Positions 47,918-55,748 of a DNA stretch of 64,000 nucleotides are shown piece by piece. A program made the translations under genes and the position numbers. Position 1 is the first letter of the stretch; every line of letters begins with the position of its first letter. Source of the DNA: Synechococcus sp. CS-1329 (GTDB lineage Bacteria; Cyanobacteriota; Cyanobacteriia; PCC-6307; Cyanobiaceae); the NCBI RefSeq assembly GCF_025128055.1, contig NZ_JAHLYS010000037.1:22175-86174 (forward strand). The letters run 5' to 3'. A model generated the notes under the pieces. The model was not told where the DNA came from, made no database searches, and saw only the letters and a program-made list of their open reading frames with translations.

Positions 47918-48409
47918 TCAGCGGTAGTTCTCGAACTGCAGCGGCACTTCGGGATCTTCGGCGCGCAGCAGCTGGATCACCTGTTGCAGGTCGTCCTTGT
48001 TCTTGCCGGTGATGCGCAGGCTCTCGCCCTGGATCGCCACGGTGACCTTCTTGATCTGATCGCGCACGGTCTTGCTGAGCGATTTGGCCAGCTCCTGGCT
48101 GAGGCCCTTGCGCAGCTTGATCACCTGCTGGAGGCGGTTGCCGCCCACGGGCTCGGGGGTCTGGAAGTCGAAGATCTTGAGCGAGAGCTGGCGTTTGGTG
48201 GCCTTCTGGCGCAGCACATCGCTCACCGCGTCGAGGGTCATGTCGCTGGCGGTGGTGATGGTGAGGCTGGCGTCGTCGAGCTCGATCTCGGTCTTGGAGT
48301 CCTTGAGGTCGTAGCGCTGGCCCACCTCGCGCCGCACCTGGTCCACAGCATTGACCAGCTCCTGCCGGTCGAAATCGGAGACCACGTCGAAGGAGTAGGT
48401 GTCGGCCAT
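47918..48409 (-). CDS. YajQ family nucleotide-binding protein
   Basis: A 163-residue two-domain protein of the YajQ/DUF520 family, beginning [20 protein letters not shown] and containing [21 protein letters not shown] and a late [14 protein letters not shown] block. Family members bind nucleotides and, in Xanthomonas, cyclic di-GMP; cyanobacterial function is unknown. ATG 48409 is the usual family start; an in-frame ATG ten codons upstream lies in the divergent leader region. Confidence 0.92.
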   Translation of the reverse strand: MADTYSFDVVSDFDRQELVNAVDQVRREVGQRYDLKDSKTEIELDDASLTITTASDMTLDAVSDVLRQKATKRQLSLKIFDFQTPEPVGGNRLQQVIKLRKGLSQELAKSLSKTVRDQIKKVTVAIQGESLRITGKNKDDLQQVIQLLRAEDPEVPLQFENYR

Positions 48410-48476
48410 GGGCAGCGGCTGCGCTCGGATCAGGGCCAATCCTAGAAAAGGGGCTTCGCTCCGCTCTGCTCAGCCG

Positions 48477-48908
48477 ATGCCCACCCTCCAGATCGCCGCC
48501 GCGCCCGCCCTGGCCTGGTCCCTGCTGCTCTCGGGGGCGGTGGTGATCCTCAGCCTGGTGCCCCTGGGGGCCGGGCGGGCCAATGCCAACTTCACGCCCG
48601 AGGATCTGGCGGCGCCGCGGGCGATGTTCGAGCGGCTGCCGGCCTGGGGTCAGCGGGCCAACTGGGCGCACCAGAACAGCTTCGAAGCCTTCACCCTCCA
48701 CGCTCCCGCCTGCCTGCTCTGCCTGCAGGCCGGGGCCACCGGCCCGCTGCTGACGGCGGCGGCCCTGCTGCAACCGCTGCTGCGGCTGATTTACATCGGC
48801 GCCTACGTGGCCAACCAGCCGCTGTTGCGCTCCCTCTGCTGGGCGGTGAGCCTGTCCTGCACCGCCGTGCTCTACATGGCGGGGCTCAAGGCCGTGCTGG
48901 CGGGTTAG
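48477..48908 (+). CDS. MAPEG family membrane protein
   Basis: A 143-residue protein with four membrane segments and MAPEG features: RAMFERLPAWGQRANWAHQNSFE-like loop (ANWAHQNSFEAF seen) and LRLIYIGAYVANQPLLRS. MAPEG members conjugate glutathione or handle eicosanoids; bacterial ones of this short type are poorly defined. Glutathione-degrading genes lie about 0.5-6 kb away on the other strand, which may be coincidence. Its stop is in a 17-base tandem duplication. Confidence 0.82.
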   Translation: MPTLQIAAAPALAWSLLLSGAVVILSLVPLGAGRANANFTPEDLAAPRAMFERLPAWGQRANWAHQNSFEAFTLHAPACLLCLQAGATGPLLTAAALLQPLLRLIYIGAYVANQPLLRSLCWAVSLSCTAVLYMAGLKAVLAG

Positions 48909-48924
48909 CCGTGCTGGCGGGTTA
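48891..48924. repeat. 17-base tandem duplication spanning two convergent stop codons
   Basis: GCCGTGCTGGCGGGTTA occurs twice in succession. The first copy (with the next base) supplies the MAPEG gene's TAG; the TTA of the second copy (48922-48924) is the TAA stop of the convergent SPFH gene. Confidence 0.92.
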
Positions 48925-49830
48925 GCCCTTCTGCAGGCCGCGCAGGGCCGCCAGCAGGGCCGCCGGGCTCTGGGGATCCACCATCAGCACGCTGCCGCCG
49001 GGGGCTTTGCCCAGCTCCTCGCCCATGGCCATCCAGTCCTGGGCCAGCAGCAGGCGCAGGGCCTCGGAACCCGATGGGCTGGCATCGATCAGGCGGGCCA
49101 GCTCAGCCGCCGCCCGGCCGCGGGCCGTGGCCAGCATCTCCTGCTGCTTGGCCTGGGCTTCGGCATCGAGCAGCAGGGCCTCCTGCTGGGCCTTGGCATC
49201 GAGCACCAGGGCCTCGGCGCGGCCCTTGGCCGCATTCACCTCGGCTTCGCGCTGCCCTTCCGAGCGCAGCACCGCCGCCCGCTTCTCGCGCTCGGCGCTC
49301 ATCTGCATCTCCATCGCCTGCTGCACGCCGGGGGAGGGCATGATGTCGCGCAGCTCCACGCGGGTCACCTTCACGCCCCAGGGATCGGTGGCCTGGTCGA
49401 GCTCCTGCAGAAGCATCTCGTTGACGTCCTGGCGGGTGGTGAAGGTCTGATCGAGGTCAAGCTTGCCCATTTCGGCGCGGATCTGGGTGAGCACCAGGTT
49501 CACCATCGCCGCCTGCAGATCATCCACGGAGTAATGGGCCTTGGCGTGCTCCAGCAGCTGCCAATAGACCACCGCATCGACGGTGATCGAGACGTTGTCG
49601 CGGGTGATGCACTTCTGGGGCGGGATATCCAGCACCCGCTCCTTCAACGACTGATTGCTCACCACCCGCTCCAGGCCCGGCAACACGAAGGAGAGCCCCG
49701 GCTGCAGTTCGCGGTCGTAGCGGCCCAGGCGCTCCACCAGCAGGGAGCGGCCACCGCTGGTGACCTTCACGCCGCTGGCGCCGAGCAGGGCCAGCAGGGC
49801 CAGGGCAGGAATGGAGAAGAGAGCTTCCAT
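48922..49830 (-). CDS. SPFH/band 7 (stomatin-like) membrane protein
   Basis: A 302-residue protein with an N-terminal membrane anchor (ALALLALLGASG), the SPFH domain (SLLVERLGRYDRELQPGLSFVLPGLERV, DIPPQ, ITRDNVSITVDAVVYW) and a long Ala/Glu-rich coiled coil (AEALVLDAKAQQEALLLDAEAQ). Such proteins form membrane-bound cages or scaffolds, often with NfeD. The ATG at 49830 gives the usual short N-terminus; the frame extends to 49902. An NfeD-like gene is divergent, 104 bases away. Confidence 0.92.
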   Translation of the reverse strand: MEALFSIPALALLALLGASGVKVTSGGRSLLVERLGRYDRELQPGLSFVLPGLERVVSNQSLKERVLDIPPQKCITRDNVSITVDAVVYWQLLEHAKAHYSVDDLQAAMVNLVLTQIRAEMGKLDLDQTFTTRQDVNEMLLQELDQATDPWGVKVTRVELRDIMPSPGVQQAMEMQMSAEREKRAAVLRSEGQREAEVNAAKGRAEALVLDAKAQQEALLLDAEAQAKQQEMLATARGRAAAELARLIDASPSGSEALRLLLAQDWMAMGEELGKAPGGSVLMVDPQSPAALLAALRGLQKG

Positions 49831-49934
49831 GGCAGCAGGCGCCGCGAGGCACGCGAGGGAACAGCGGCCCAGCCAGAGCCGGATCCACCCTAGGAAGGCC
49901 ACCGCCGCAGACTGGAAGGCCCCGAGCTGTCGTG

Positions 49935-50384
49935 ATGCATCCCCTGATCTGGCTGGCCGGTGGCGGGGTGTTGCTGCTGCTGGAGCTGATCTTCCCCAGC
50001 GTCGATGGCTTGCTGATCGGCGGGGTGGCGGCGCTGCTGCTCTCGGCCGTCACCGCCCTGCTGCCCCTGGCGGCGGGCCTGCAACTGATCCTGTTCAGCC
50101 TGCTCTTCCTGGGGGGCTACGGCGGCCTGCGGCGCTGGTCGCTGCGGGGGCGCTCCACTCCCGATGTCCTCAGTGAACCCGGCGCTGAGCGGGCCGAGGT
50201 GATCCAGGCCTTCGACGAGCGCGGCCGGGGGCGGGTGCGCTGGCAAGGCCAGAGCTGGGCGGCCGAGCTGATGGAGCCCAGCGGCCAGAGCGGGCCCAGG
50301 CCAGGGGAGGACGTGACCGTGATGGGGCGCTCGGGCAACCGCCTGCAGGTGCTCGCTGCCCTCAGTCGAAGAACATCAGGCTGA
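49935..50384 (+). CDS. NfeD-like short membrane protein
   Basis: A 149-residue NfeD1b-type protein with two to three membrane segments (from LIWLAGGGVLLLLELIFPSVDG) and a C-terminal OB-like domain (GRVRWQGQSWAAELMEP, PGEDVTVMGRSGNRLQVL). NfeD proteins partner SPFH proteins; here the partner is divergent rather than in an operon. ATG 49935 is preferred to GTG 49932. The 3' end overlaps the convergent Rossmann gene by 23 bases. Confidence 0.87.
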   Translation: MHPLIWLAGGGVLLLLELIFPSVDGLLIGGVAALLLSAVTALLPLAAGLQLILFSLLFLGGYGGLRRWSLRGRSTPDVLSEPGAERAEVIQAFDERGRGRVRWQGQSWAAELMEPSGQSGPRPGEDVTVMGRSGNRLQVLAALSRRTSG

Positions 50385-50874
50385 CCACCTTGTTCATGTC
50401 CTCGGCGGTGCGGCAGCTGGAGAGCAGGGTCTCGCTGTCGTGGAAGGCATAACAGATGAGTTGGTCGCAGCGGCCGATGATCTCCTGGTTGCAGAGGCTG
50501 CTGGCCATCGGCAGGGGTAGATCGTCGTGCTCGGGCTTCTCCACCAGATGCAGCACCCGCTCCATCTGCTCGCGGGATTCGCTGGGCTGACGATCCAGGC
50601 TCTGGGGCAGCAGCACGGTGAGCCGGGCGGAATCAACGCTGAGCACGCCGCGGATCACCGCCGCGTTCACCCCCTGGGAGCCGGAGGTGATCAGGTTGTG
50701 GCCCTCCTGGGCCAGGGAGCGGGCCACCAGTTCCACCAGGTGGATCGAGACGGCCGGCACGTGGCGGCTGCCAAGGATGGCGATGCGGCGCTTGCCGCGA
50801 TCCTGAAGCAGGGCCAGCTCCTGGGCCAGCGTGTCAATCCGGTCGAGGGCCGGCAGATCAAGGGACCGGGTCAC
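50362..50874 (-). CDS. DprA/LOG-like Rossmann-fold protein
   Basis: A 170-residue protein with the nucleotide-binding core RRIAILGSRHVPAVSIHLVELV and ITSGSQGVNAAVIRG, the pattern shared by DprA (DNA-processing) and LOG-like proteins. It lacks the extra domains of true DprA, so DNA uptake is not implied. It follows the P-loop/DRTGG gene by 55 bases on the same strand, so both may be co-transcribed. Confidence 0.75.
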   Translation of the reverse strand: MTRSLDLPALDRIDTLAQELALLQDRGKRRIAILGSRHVPAVSIHLVELVARSLAQEGHNLITSGSQGVNAAVIRGVLSVDSARLTVLLPQSLDRQPSESREQMERVLHLVEKPEHDDLPLPMASSLCNQEIIGRCDQLICYAFHDSETLLSSCRTAEDMNKVVSLMFFD

Positions 50875-50929
50875 CTCGTGTATGCATCCGATGGGGGGAA
50901 ACTAGCAGTGCCCTTGCGGGGAGCCTGCT

Positions 50930-52027
50930 TCAGACCCCGACCGCCAGGCCCAGGCGCTCGAACAGGCGATCAAAACAGCAGTGCTCCTCCACCAGGCGGA
51001 TGGCGTAACTGGCCTTGACCGTCTCGTGCAGACGCACGTGGCCGAAGGCCCGCTCGATCACCTCCACCGTCGTCAGGGTGTCCTGCTCCACCTTCAGGAT
51101 CGGCACCTCCAGCTCCTCGGCGCGGCTGATCAGCTGGGGCAGGGGCTCACCGGCCCCCGTGAGGATCAGGCACTGGGTGGAGGCCTCCAGGGCCGCCAGC
51201 TGGATGTCGGTGCGGTCGGCACCGGTGACCACGGCCATGTTGCGGCGGCGGCGGAAGAACTCCATGGCGGAGTTCACATTCATGGCCCCGATCGAGAGGG
51301 TTTCCACCAGCAGATCCAGCCGTTCGGGGCAGCAGAGCACCCGTGCTTCGAGCCGATCCACCAGCTCTTCCACGGTGACGCTGCGCAGCAGCGGACTGCG
51401 GGGCATCACACCGAACACCGGCAGCCCCAGCTGCTCCAGGGCCGGCACCACCTCGGCGCGCAGGCGATCGACCGCCTCGGGATCGACGGCATTGAGCACC
51501 ACCCCGGCCAGGCGGTCCTGGAGGAGATTGCGGGCCGCCAGCAGCTGATCGACGCTGCGGCTGTCCTCCCAGAGGTGAACGAGCACCACGGGGGCCTCCA
51601 GCCCACGGGCCAGCTGGGGCAGGCTGAGGCCGTAGAGCAGGCCCTCGCTGAGGGTGCCGGTGCCCTCCAGCAGGGTGAGGCCATCGGGGTAGGCGGCCAG
51701 CTGCTGGCGCAGGCGGCTGAAGCCCTCACCGGGCTCCAGATTGCCGCTCAGCAGCCTCTCCTGGGCGGTGGAGGCCGCCAGCAGTTCCAGGGAGGGCAGC
51801 AGGTGCTCCTCCGGCAGACCGAGGATGCTGCCCACGAAGCGCACGTCATCATCGAGGCAGGCCAGCGCTGCGGCTTCCCCCTGCCGTGGGGGCCGCACGC
51901 TGGTGGCCAGGGGCTTGCCGTAACGCACTGGCAGACCCTGCTTGGTCAGGGTCCGGGTGAGGCCGAGCACCAGGGCTGACTTGCCGCTGAAGGGATCACA
52001 GGATCCGATCAGCAAGGTGCTGCTCAT
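50930..52027 (-). CDS. P-loop NTPase with DRTGG domain (phosphotransacetylase-family N-terminal type)
   Basis: A 365-residue protein with an N-terminal BioD-like P-loop (GSCDPFSGKSALVLGL), a middle Rossmann region (VLNAVDPEAVDRLRAEVVP) and a DRTGG domain (FGVMPRSPLLRSVTVEELVDRL and NMAVVTGADRTDIQLAALEAS). This resembles the regulatory N-terminal part of long phosphotransacetylases but has no catalytic PTA domain, so enzyme activity should not be assumed. It may be a nucleotide or acetyl-metabolism sensor; that is inference. Confidence 0.82.
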   Translation of the reverse strand: MSSTLLIGSCDPFSGKSALVLGLTRTLTKQGLPVRYGKPLATSVRPPRQGEAAALACLDDDVRFVGSILGLPEEHLLPSLELLAASTAQERLLSGNLEPGEGFSRLRQQLAAYPDGLTLLEGTGTLSEGLLYGLSLPQLARGLEAPVVLVHLWEDSRSVDQLLAARNLLQDRLAGVVLNAVDPEAVDRLRAEVVPALEQLGLPVFGVMPRSPLLRSVTVEELVDRLEARVLCCPERLDLLVETLSIGAMNVNSAMEFFRRRRNMAVVTGADRTDIQLAALEASTQCLILTGAGEPLPQLISRAEELEVPILKVEQDTLTTVEVIERAFGHVRLHETVKASYAIRLVEEHCCFDRLFERLGLAVGV

Positions 52028-52063
52028 GGCATGACCCCTGGGCTGGGCAGTAGGGGCGTCAAT

Positions 52064-52489
52064 CTATGCGCCGGTGGGCAGCTCGCCCAGCAGCAACCAA
52101 CGCCAGAAGGTCTCGGGCAGATCGCCGCGGGGATCCGTGCAGGGCGGGATCAGCGGCTGCGCCAGCAGGTCCATCAACCAGCGCACCAGCTCATGGGTGG
52201 GCCGCTCAAAGCTGTAGCCCAGCTCGGGCGCCTCGGGGAAACGCAGCTCACAGAAGCTCGTTTCCTGGGGAGCCAGACCCGCCCGCCAGCGCAGCAGAAA
52301 CGGATGCTCCCCCTGCGGGCGCAACCGGCGCAGCCCCTCGATCTCACCGACAGCCAGCAGGGCGAGGGCCTGGATCAGCCAGGTGTCCCGCAGCACGCCA
52401 TCGCAGTAGGGGGCATAGAGGGCCACCTGGGCGGGATCTGGGCTGGGGCTGGGGCTGGGGCTGGCGCCGAAGCGGGACAAACGACCCAA
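52064..52489 (-). CDS. Protein of unknown function with Ser-Pro repeats at the N-terminus
   Basis: A 141-residue frame from 52489; an in-frame GTG at 52426 would start after the Ser-Pro stretch, giving VALYAPYCDGVLRDTWLIQ. The globular part has tryptophan-containing helices (FLLRWRAGL, LVRWLMDLL, TFWRWLLLGEL). No membrane segment, no recognised family. The N-terminal PSPSPSP comes from a four-unit hexamer repeat and may be non-coding or variable. It lies between the P-loop gene and a divergent dehydrogenase. Confidence 0.6.
   Translation of the reverse strand: MGRLSRFGASPSPSPSPDPAQVALYAPYCDGVLRDTWLIQALALLAVGEIEGLRRLRPQGEHPFLLRWRAGLAPQETSFCELRFPEAPELGYSFERPTHELVRWLMDLLAQPLIPPCTDPRGDLPETFWRWLLLGELPTGA
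52441..52464. repeat. Hexanucleotide microsatellite (GGCTGG, four units)
   Basis: Four exact GGCTGG units encode alternating Ser and Pro on the minus strand. Length changes by slipped strands would stay in frame. Confidence 0.9.
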
Positions 52490-52577
52490 GGCAGGGGGCG
52501 GTTGGGGGAGGACACAGCGGCGCAGCGGGCCGCTCGCGGATGATTCCCTTGCAAAGAATGCCCACCCGGACGCCGCC

Positions 52578-53339
52578 GTGCCAGGTCAACACCCTTCAGC
52601 CCCGCTCTGGCCAGCCCTGCTGCCCCTGCGCGGCAAAACCGTGGCGGTGAGCGGGGCCCGGGGCGCCCTGGGCACGGCCCTGCTGCGGGCCCTCCATGGC
52701 CACGGGGCTGAGCTGATGGCGCTCACCAGCTCCCCTGAGCCGATGACCCTCAGCGACGGCGAGGACCGGCCGATCCCCCTGCGCAGCGTGGGCTGGTGCT
52801 GCGGCCAGGAGCAGGCCCTGGCGGCCTGCCTGCGCGAGGTCGACATCCTGGTGATCAACCACGGGGTGAACGTCTATGGCGATCGCAGCGCGGCGGCGAT
52901 CGAGCGCAGCCTGGAGGTGAACGCCCTCAGCGCCTGGCGCCTGCTGGAGCTGTTCCTGCAGCTGCCGGAACGCCCCGCCGGCAGCCCCTGCCGGGAGGTT
53001 TGGGTGAACACCTCGGAGGCGGAGCTGCTGCCGGCCCTCAGCCCCCTCTATGAGATCAGCAAACGGCTGCTGGGCCAGCTGCTCAGCCTGCGGGCCCTCG
53101 ATGGCCAGGGCGAGAATCCCTGCCGCATCCGGCGGCTGGTGCTGGGGCCGTTCCGCTCCGCCCTCAATCCCTACGGCGTGATGGGCGCGGGCTTCGTGGC
53201 CGGCCAGGTGATCGCCCAGGCCCGCCGGGGCTTCGGTCTGATCATCGTCACACCGAATCCGATCACGCTGGTGCTGGTGCCGCTGCAGATGGGCCTGAGG
53301 CACCTCTACGGACGCCTGTTCAGCCGGGCCGCCAGCTGA
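52578..53339 (+). CDS. Short-chain dehydrogenase/reductase-like protein
   Basis: A 253-residue Rossmann protein from GTG 52578 with the cofactor loop VSGARGALGTALLRALH, LVINHGVNVYG (NAG-like), a central Asn in LEVNALSAW and a YEISK motif with catalytic Tyr and Lys. The C-terminal hydrophobic stretch (TPNPITLVLVPLQMGLRHLYG) suggests membrane association. The pattern resembles the dehydrogenase half of cyanobacterial sterol-desaturase/SDR fusions; substrate is unknown. Confidence 0.82.
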   Translation: MPGQHPSAPLWPALLPLRGKTVAVSGARGALGTALLRALHGHGAELMALTSSPEPMTLSDGEDRPIPLRSVGWCCGQEQALAACLREVDILVINHGVNVYGDRSAAAIERSLEVNALSAWRLLELFLQLPERPAGSPCREVWVNTSEAELLPALSPLYEISKRLLGQLLSLRALDGQGENPCRIRRLVLGPFRSALNPYGVMGAGFVAGQVIAQARRGFGLIIVTPNPITLVLVPLQMGLRHLYGRLFSRAAS

Positions 53340-53349
53340 GGCGCTGGGC

Positions 53350-54222
53350 TCAGAAGTCGCGGTCGGTGAGGATCTCGCAGCCGTCGGAGGTGACCACGAT
53401 CGTGTGCTCCCACTGGGCGGAGAGCGATCCATCCACCGTCACCACCGTCCAGCGGTCGCGCAGGGTGCGGCAATTCTTGCTGCCGGCATTGAGGATCGGC
53501 TCCACCGCCAGGGTCATGCCGGCGCGGAGCTTGAGGTTGGGCAGGTCGTCGGTGCGGAAGTTGAACACCGACGGCTCCTCGTGCAGGTTGCGGCCGACGC
53601 CATGGCCGGTGTAGTCCTCCACCACGCTGTAGCCGTGGGCTTCCACGTGGTCCTGCACGGCGCCGGCGATGTCGAGCAGGGTGTTGCCGGCCTTGATCTT
53701 GCTCAGACCCTGCATCAGGGATTCCTGGGCCACGCGGCTGAGGCGGGTGGCATCTTCGGAGCACTCACCCACGCAGATGCTGACGCAACTGTCGCCGTGG
53801 TAGCCCTCGAAGTAGGCGCCGGTGTCGATCTTGACCAGATCACCGGCCTTGATCACCTGCTTGGCGCTGGGGATGCCGTGCACCACCTGGTTGTTGATGC
53901 TCGAGCAGATGCTGGCCGGAAAGCCGTGATAGCCCTTGAAGCTGGGGGTGGCGCCCATGGCGCGGATGCGCTCTTCGGCGTGGCGATCGAGATCGGCGGT
54001 GCTCAGGCCCGGCTCGGCCATCTCCATGATCTCGCGCAGCACCGTGGCCACGATGCGACTGGCCTGGCGCATCACCTGGATCTCGCGGGCCGATTTGATC
54101 TCCACCCCGCGCCGACCCTTCTGGATGCGCGGGCCGGTGCTGGTGGTGGCGGACTGGGCCTTTGTTGCCACGGGGGCCGCCCGGCCCGGGGTGGCCGCCA
54201 GCAGATCAGCAAAAAGATTCAT
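53350..54222 (-). CDS. map: Type I methionine aminopeptidase
   Basis: Removes N-terminal methionine from nascent proteins. The 290-residue protein has the five metal ligands in order: Asp in KIDTGAY, Asp in YHGDSCV, His in YTGHGVG, Glu in LAVEPIL and Glu in QWEHTIVV. An N-terminal extension of about 40 residues (Ala/Thr-rich) precedes the conserved [16 protein letters not shown]. It is convergent with the dehydrogenase (10 bases between stops) and divergent from the PepSY-type gene. Confidence 0.95.
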   Translation of the reverse strand: MNLFADLLAATPGRAAPVATKAQSATTSTGPRIQKGRRGVEIKSAREIQVMRQASRIVATVLREIMEMAEPGLSTADLDRHAEERIRAMGATPSFKGYHGFPASICSSINNQVVHGIPSAKQVIKAGDLVKIDTGAYFEGYHGDSCVSICVGECSEDATRLSRVAQESLMQGLSKIKAGNTLLDIAGAVQDHVEAHGYSVVEDYTGHGVGRNLHEEPSVFNFRTDDLPNLKLRAGMTLAVEPILNAGSKNCRTLRDRWTVVTVDGSLSAQWEHTIVVTSDGCEILTDRDF

Positions 54223-54283
54223 GGACGGAACCCGGGCAATCCAGGGTTCAAGCTATCAACTTTCCTGATCGAGGCTGTCGACC

Positions 54284-54607
54284 ATGCAGCTCCTGGCCCG
54301 GCTACGCCGCTGGCATGCCCTGATCGGGCCGCTGGTGGTGCTGCCCCTGTTGATCACGGTCTGCAGCGGCATGGGCTACCGGCTGCTGCGCGACTGGGGC
54401 GGCCTCAGCCGCGACCAGGTGCATGGGCTGATGGTGCTGCACGAGGGCGAGTGGCTGGGGCCCGTGGGCGAAACCATCTATGTGGCCCTCAACGGCCTGG
54501 GGCTGCTGTGGATGCTGGTCACCGGCACCGGCCTGGCGCTGCAGAGCTGGAGTCGGCAGCGGCGGCGGCCGGAGCCGAAGGAGGGCGCCGGGGAGGGGGG
54601 AACATGA
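54284..54607 (+). CDS. PepSY-associated-type small membrane protein
   Basis: A 107-residue protein with two membrane segments: [20 protein letters not shown] near the N-terminus and [16 protein letters not shown], separated by a short loop with a histidine (LMVLHEG). It resembles the minimal PepSY-associated TM domain, with RxxWHxxxG at the start of helix 1, and may bind heme through its histidines. Neighbours give no clue to function. Confidence 0.7.
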   Translation: MQLLARLRRWHALIGPLVVLPLLITVCSGMGYRLLRDWGGLSRDQVHGLMVLHEGEWLGPVGETIYVALNGLGLLWMLVTGTGLALQSWSRQRRRPEPKEGAGEGGT

Positions 54608-54612
54608 GCCGT

Positions 54613-54618
54613 TACAGT
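54613..54618 (+). promoter_or_regulatory. rplS: Candidate -10 element for rplS
   Basis: TACAGT lies 65 bases before the rplS start, just after the preceding stop. No clear -35. Confidence 0.3.
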
Positions 54619-54683
54619 GGTTGTTTGGTCGGGCAATCCCAATCTCTGGGCTGGTCGCGGACAAGAAAGACAGCGCCGAACTG

Positions 54684-55166
54684 ATGGCGGCACCGACGAA
54701 CGACATCAACATGGAAGAAACGAGCGTGGATGAGACCGGCACTGCCGAGACCCCGGCCCCCACGGCCGTGGCTGACAAGCCCGCCGTGTCCTCGGCTCGC
54801 ACCGGCAAGCTCAGCGCCCAGGAGCTGATCCGGGCCTTCGAGGCCGAGCAGCTCAAAAGCGATCTGCCCGAGATCTACGTGGGCGACACCGTGCGCGTGG
54901 GCGTGCGCATCAGCGAGGGCAACAAGGAGCGCATCCAGCCCTACGAGGGCGTGGTGATCGCCAAGCGCCACGGCGGCATGAATGAAACCATCACCGTGCG
55001 CCGGATCTTCCAGGGCGTGGGGGTGGAGCGGGTGTTTCTGCTGCACAGCCCTCAGGTGGCCGCGATCAAGGTGGAGCGTCGCGGTAAAGTGAGGCGTGCA
55101 AAGCTCTTCTACCTACGCGACCGTGTGGGGAAAGCCACCCGCGTGAAGCAACGCTTCGATCGCTGA
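54684..55166 (+). CDS. rplS: 50S ribosomal protein L19
   Basis: A 160-residue L19. The ribosomal domain starts near residue 43 ([20 protein letters not shown]) with [34 protein letters not shown] and the basic end [14 protein letters not shown]. It is preceded by an acidic Thr/Glu/Ala-rich extension of about 40 residues that many bacterial L19 proteins lack. L19 sits at the 30S-50S interface. A hairpin and tRNA-Trp follow. Confidence 0.96.
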   Translation: MAAPTNDINMEETSVDETGTAETPAPTAVADKPAVSSARTGKLSAQELIRAFEAEQLKSDLPEIYVGDTVRVGVRISEGNKERIQPYEGVVIAKRHGGMNETITVRRIFQGVGVERVFLLHSPQVAAIKVERRGKVRRAKLFYLRDRVGKATRVKQRFDR

Positions 55167-55182
55167 AGCTTCACTGTTCATT

Positions 55183-55223
55183 TGCCCATGCCGGTGCCAC
55201 TTCGCGCACCGGTTGAGGGGGCA
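55183..55223 (+). other. Hairpin between rplS and tRNA-Trp
   Basis: CCGGTGC (55191-55197) pairs with GCACCGG (55206-55212), with an outer TGCCC/GGGCA (55183-55187 with 55219-55223). No T tract follows, so a processing or leaky-termination site is more likely than a full terminator. Confidence 0.4.
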
Positions 55224-55230
55224 TCGTCAT

Positions 55231-55303
55231 GCGCCGTTAGTTCAGCTGGTAGAACGCAGGTCTCCAAAACCTGATGTCGGGGGTTCAAGTCCTCCACGGC
55301 GCG
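55231..55303 (+). tRNA. tRNA-Trp (CCA anticodon)
   Basis: A 73-base tRNA. The acceptor stem pairs GCGCCGT with ACGGCGC, discriminator G. Anticodon stem CAGGT/ACCTG encloses the loop CTCCAAA with anticodon CCA at 55264-55266, and the T arm has GGTTCAAGTCC. The 3' CCA is not encoded. Confidence 0.96.
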
Positions 55304-55339
55304 CTCGATGCCCCTTCCTGCTCTTTCCTGGTTCCGGAC

Positions 55340-55528
55340 ATGGAGTTGGATCTACAACCCGGTGATGTGGTCAAAGTGCTCGAGTCCGCTGCCCTTGGCT
55401 GGGTGCGGGCGCGGGTCATCCGGGTCAAGTCCGGCGGTCGCGTGGTCGTTCAGAGCGATCAGGGCCGTGAATTCACAGCGCGGGGCAACCAGGTACGCCT
55501 GATTGAGCCCGCTGGCTTCCGCCCCTGA
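55340..55528 (+). CDS. Small SH3/KOW-like protein of unknown function
   Basis: A 62-residue protein from ATG 55340 (MELDLQPGDVVKVLESA), predicted all-beta with a Gly-Asp turn and VIRVKSGGRVVVQSD strands typical of SH3-like or KOW folds. The frame is open upstream through the tRNA, which excludes the earlier start. It lies between two tRNA genes, 37 bases after tRNA-Trp. It is not SecE or NusG, which often follow tRNA-Trp in bacteria. Function unknown. Confidence 0.75.
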   Translation: MELDLQPGDVVKVLESAALGWVRARVIRVKSGGRVVVQSDQGREFTARGNQVRLIEPAGFRP

Positions 55529-55650
55529 ATCCCTGCCCCTGTCTCCGCCGGTTGACGGCGGGGCCAGCGGCAGTGGATACTTTCTCTGTCGTTACGACGA
55601 CACCAAATGCCTGGTCGGGCAAGGCTTCTCAACCTTCCCGCCTCTCTTTT

Positions 55651-55724
55651 GGGACTGTAGTTCAACCGGTTAGAGCACCGCCCTGTCACGGCGGAAGTTG
55701 CGGGTTCGAATCCCGTCAGTCCCG
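55651..55724 (+). tRNA. tRNA-Asp (GTC anticodon)
   Basis: A 74-base tRNA. GGGACTG pairs with CAGTCCC, discriminator G. Anticodon stem CCGCC/GGCGG holds loop CTGTCAC with anticodon GTC at 55685-55687; T arm GGTTCGAATCC. The 3' CCA is not encoded. It lies 24 bases before gltX. Confidence 0.97.
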
Positions 55725-55748
55725 TTTCACTCTCATGAGCATCCGCCA

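Noticed and set aside
45833..48445. An 870-codon open frame on the plus strand
   Set aside because: It lies opposite the 5-oxoprolinase and yajQ genes. High GC makes long antisense frames common; its product is rich in Gln, His and Gly and shows no domain.
50362..50874. DNA uptake gene dprA
   Set aside because: Only the Rossmann core is present at 170 residues; DprA's other domains are missing.
52064..52489. CRR6-type NDH-1 maturation factor
   Set aside because: Size is similar, but I could not match the sequence pattern of CRR6 proteins, so it is left as unknown.
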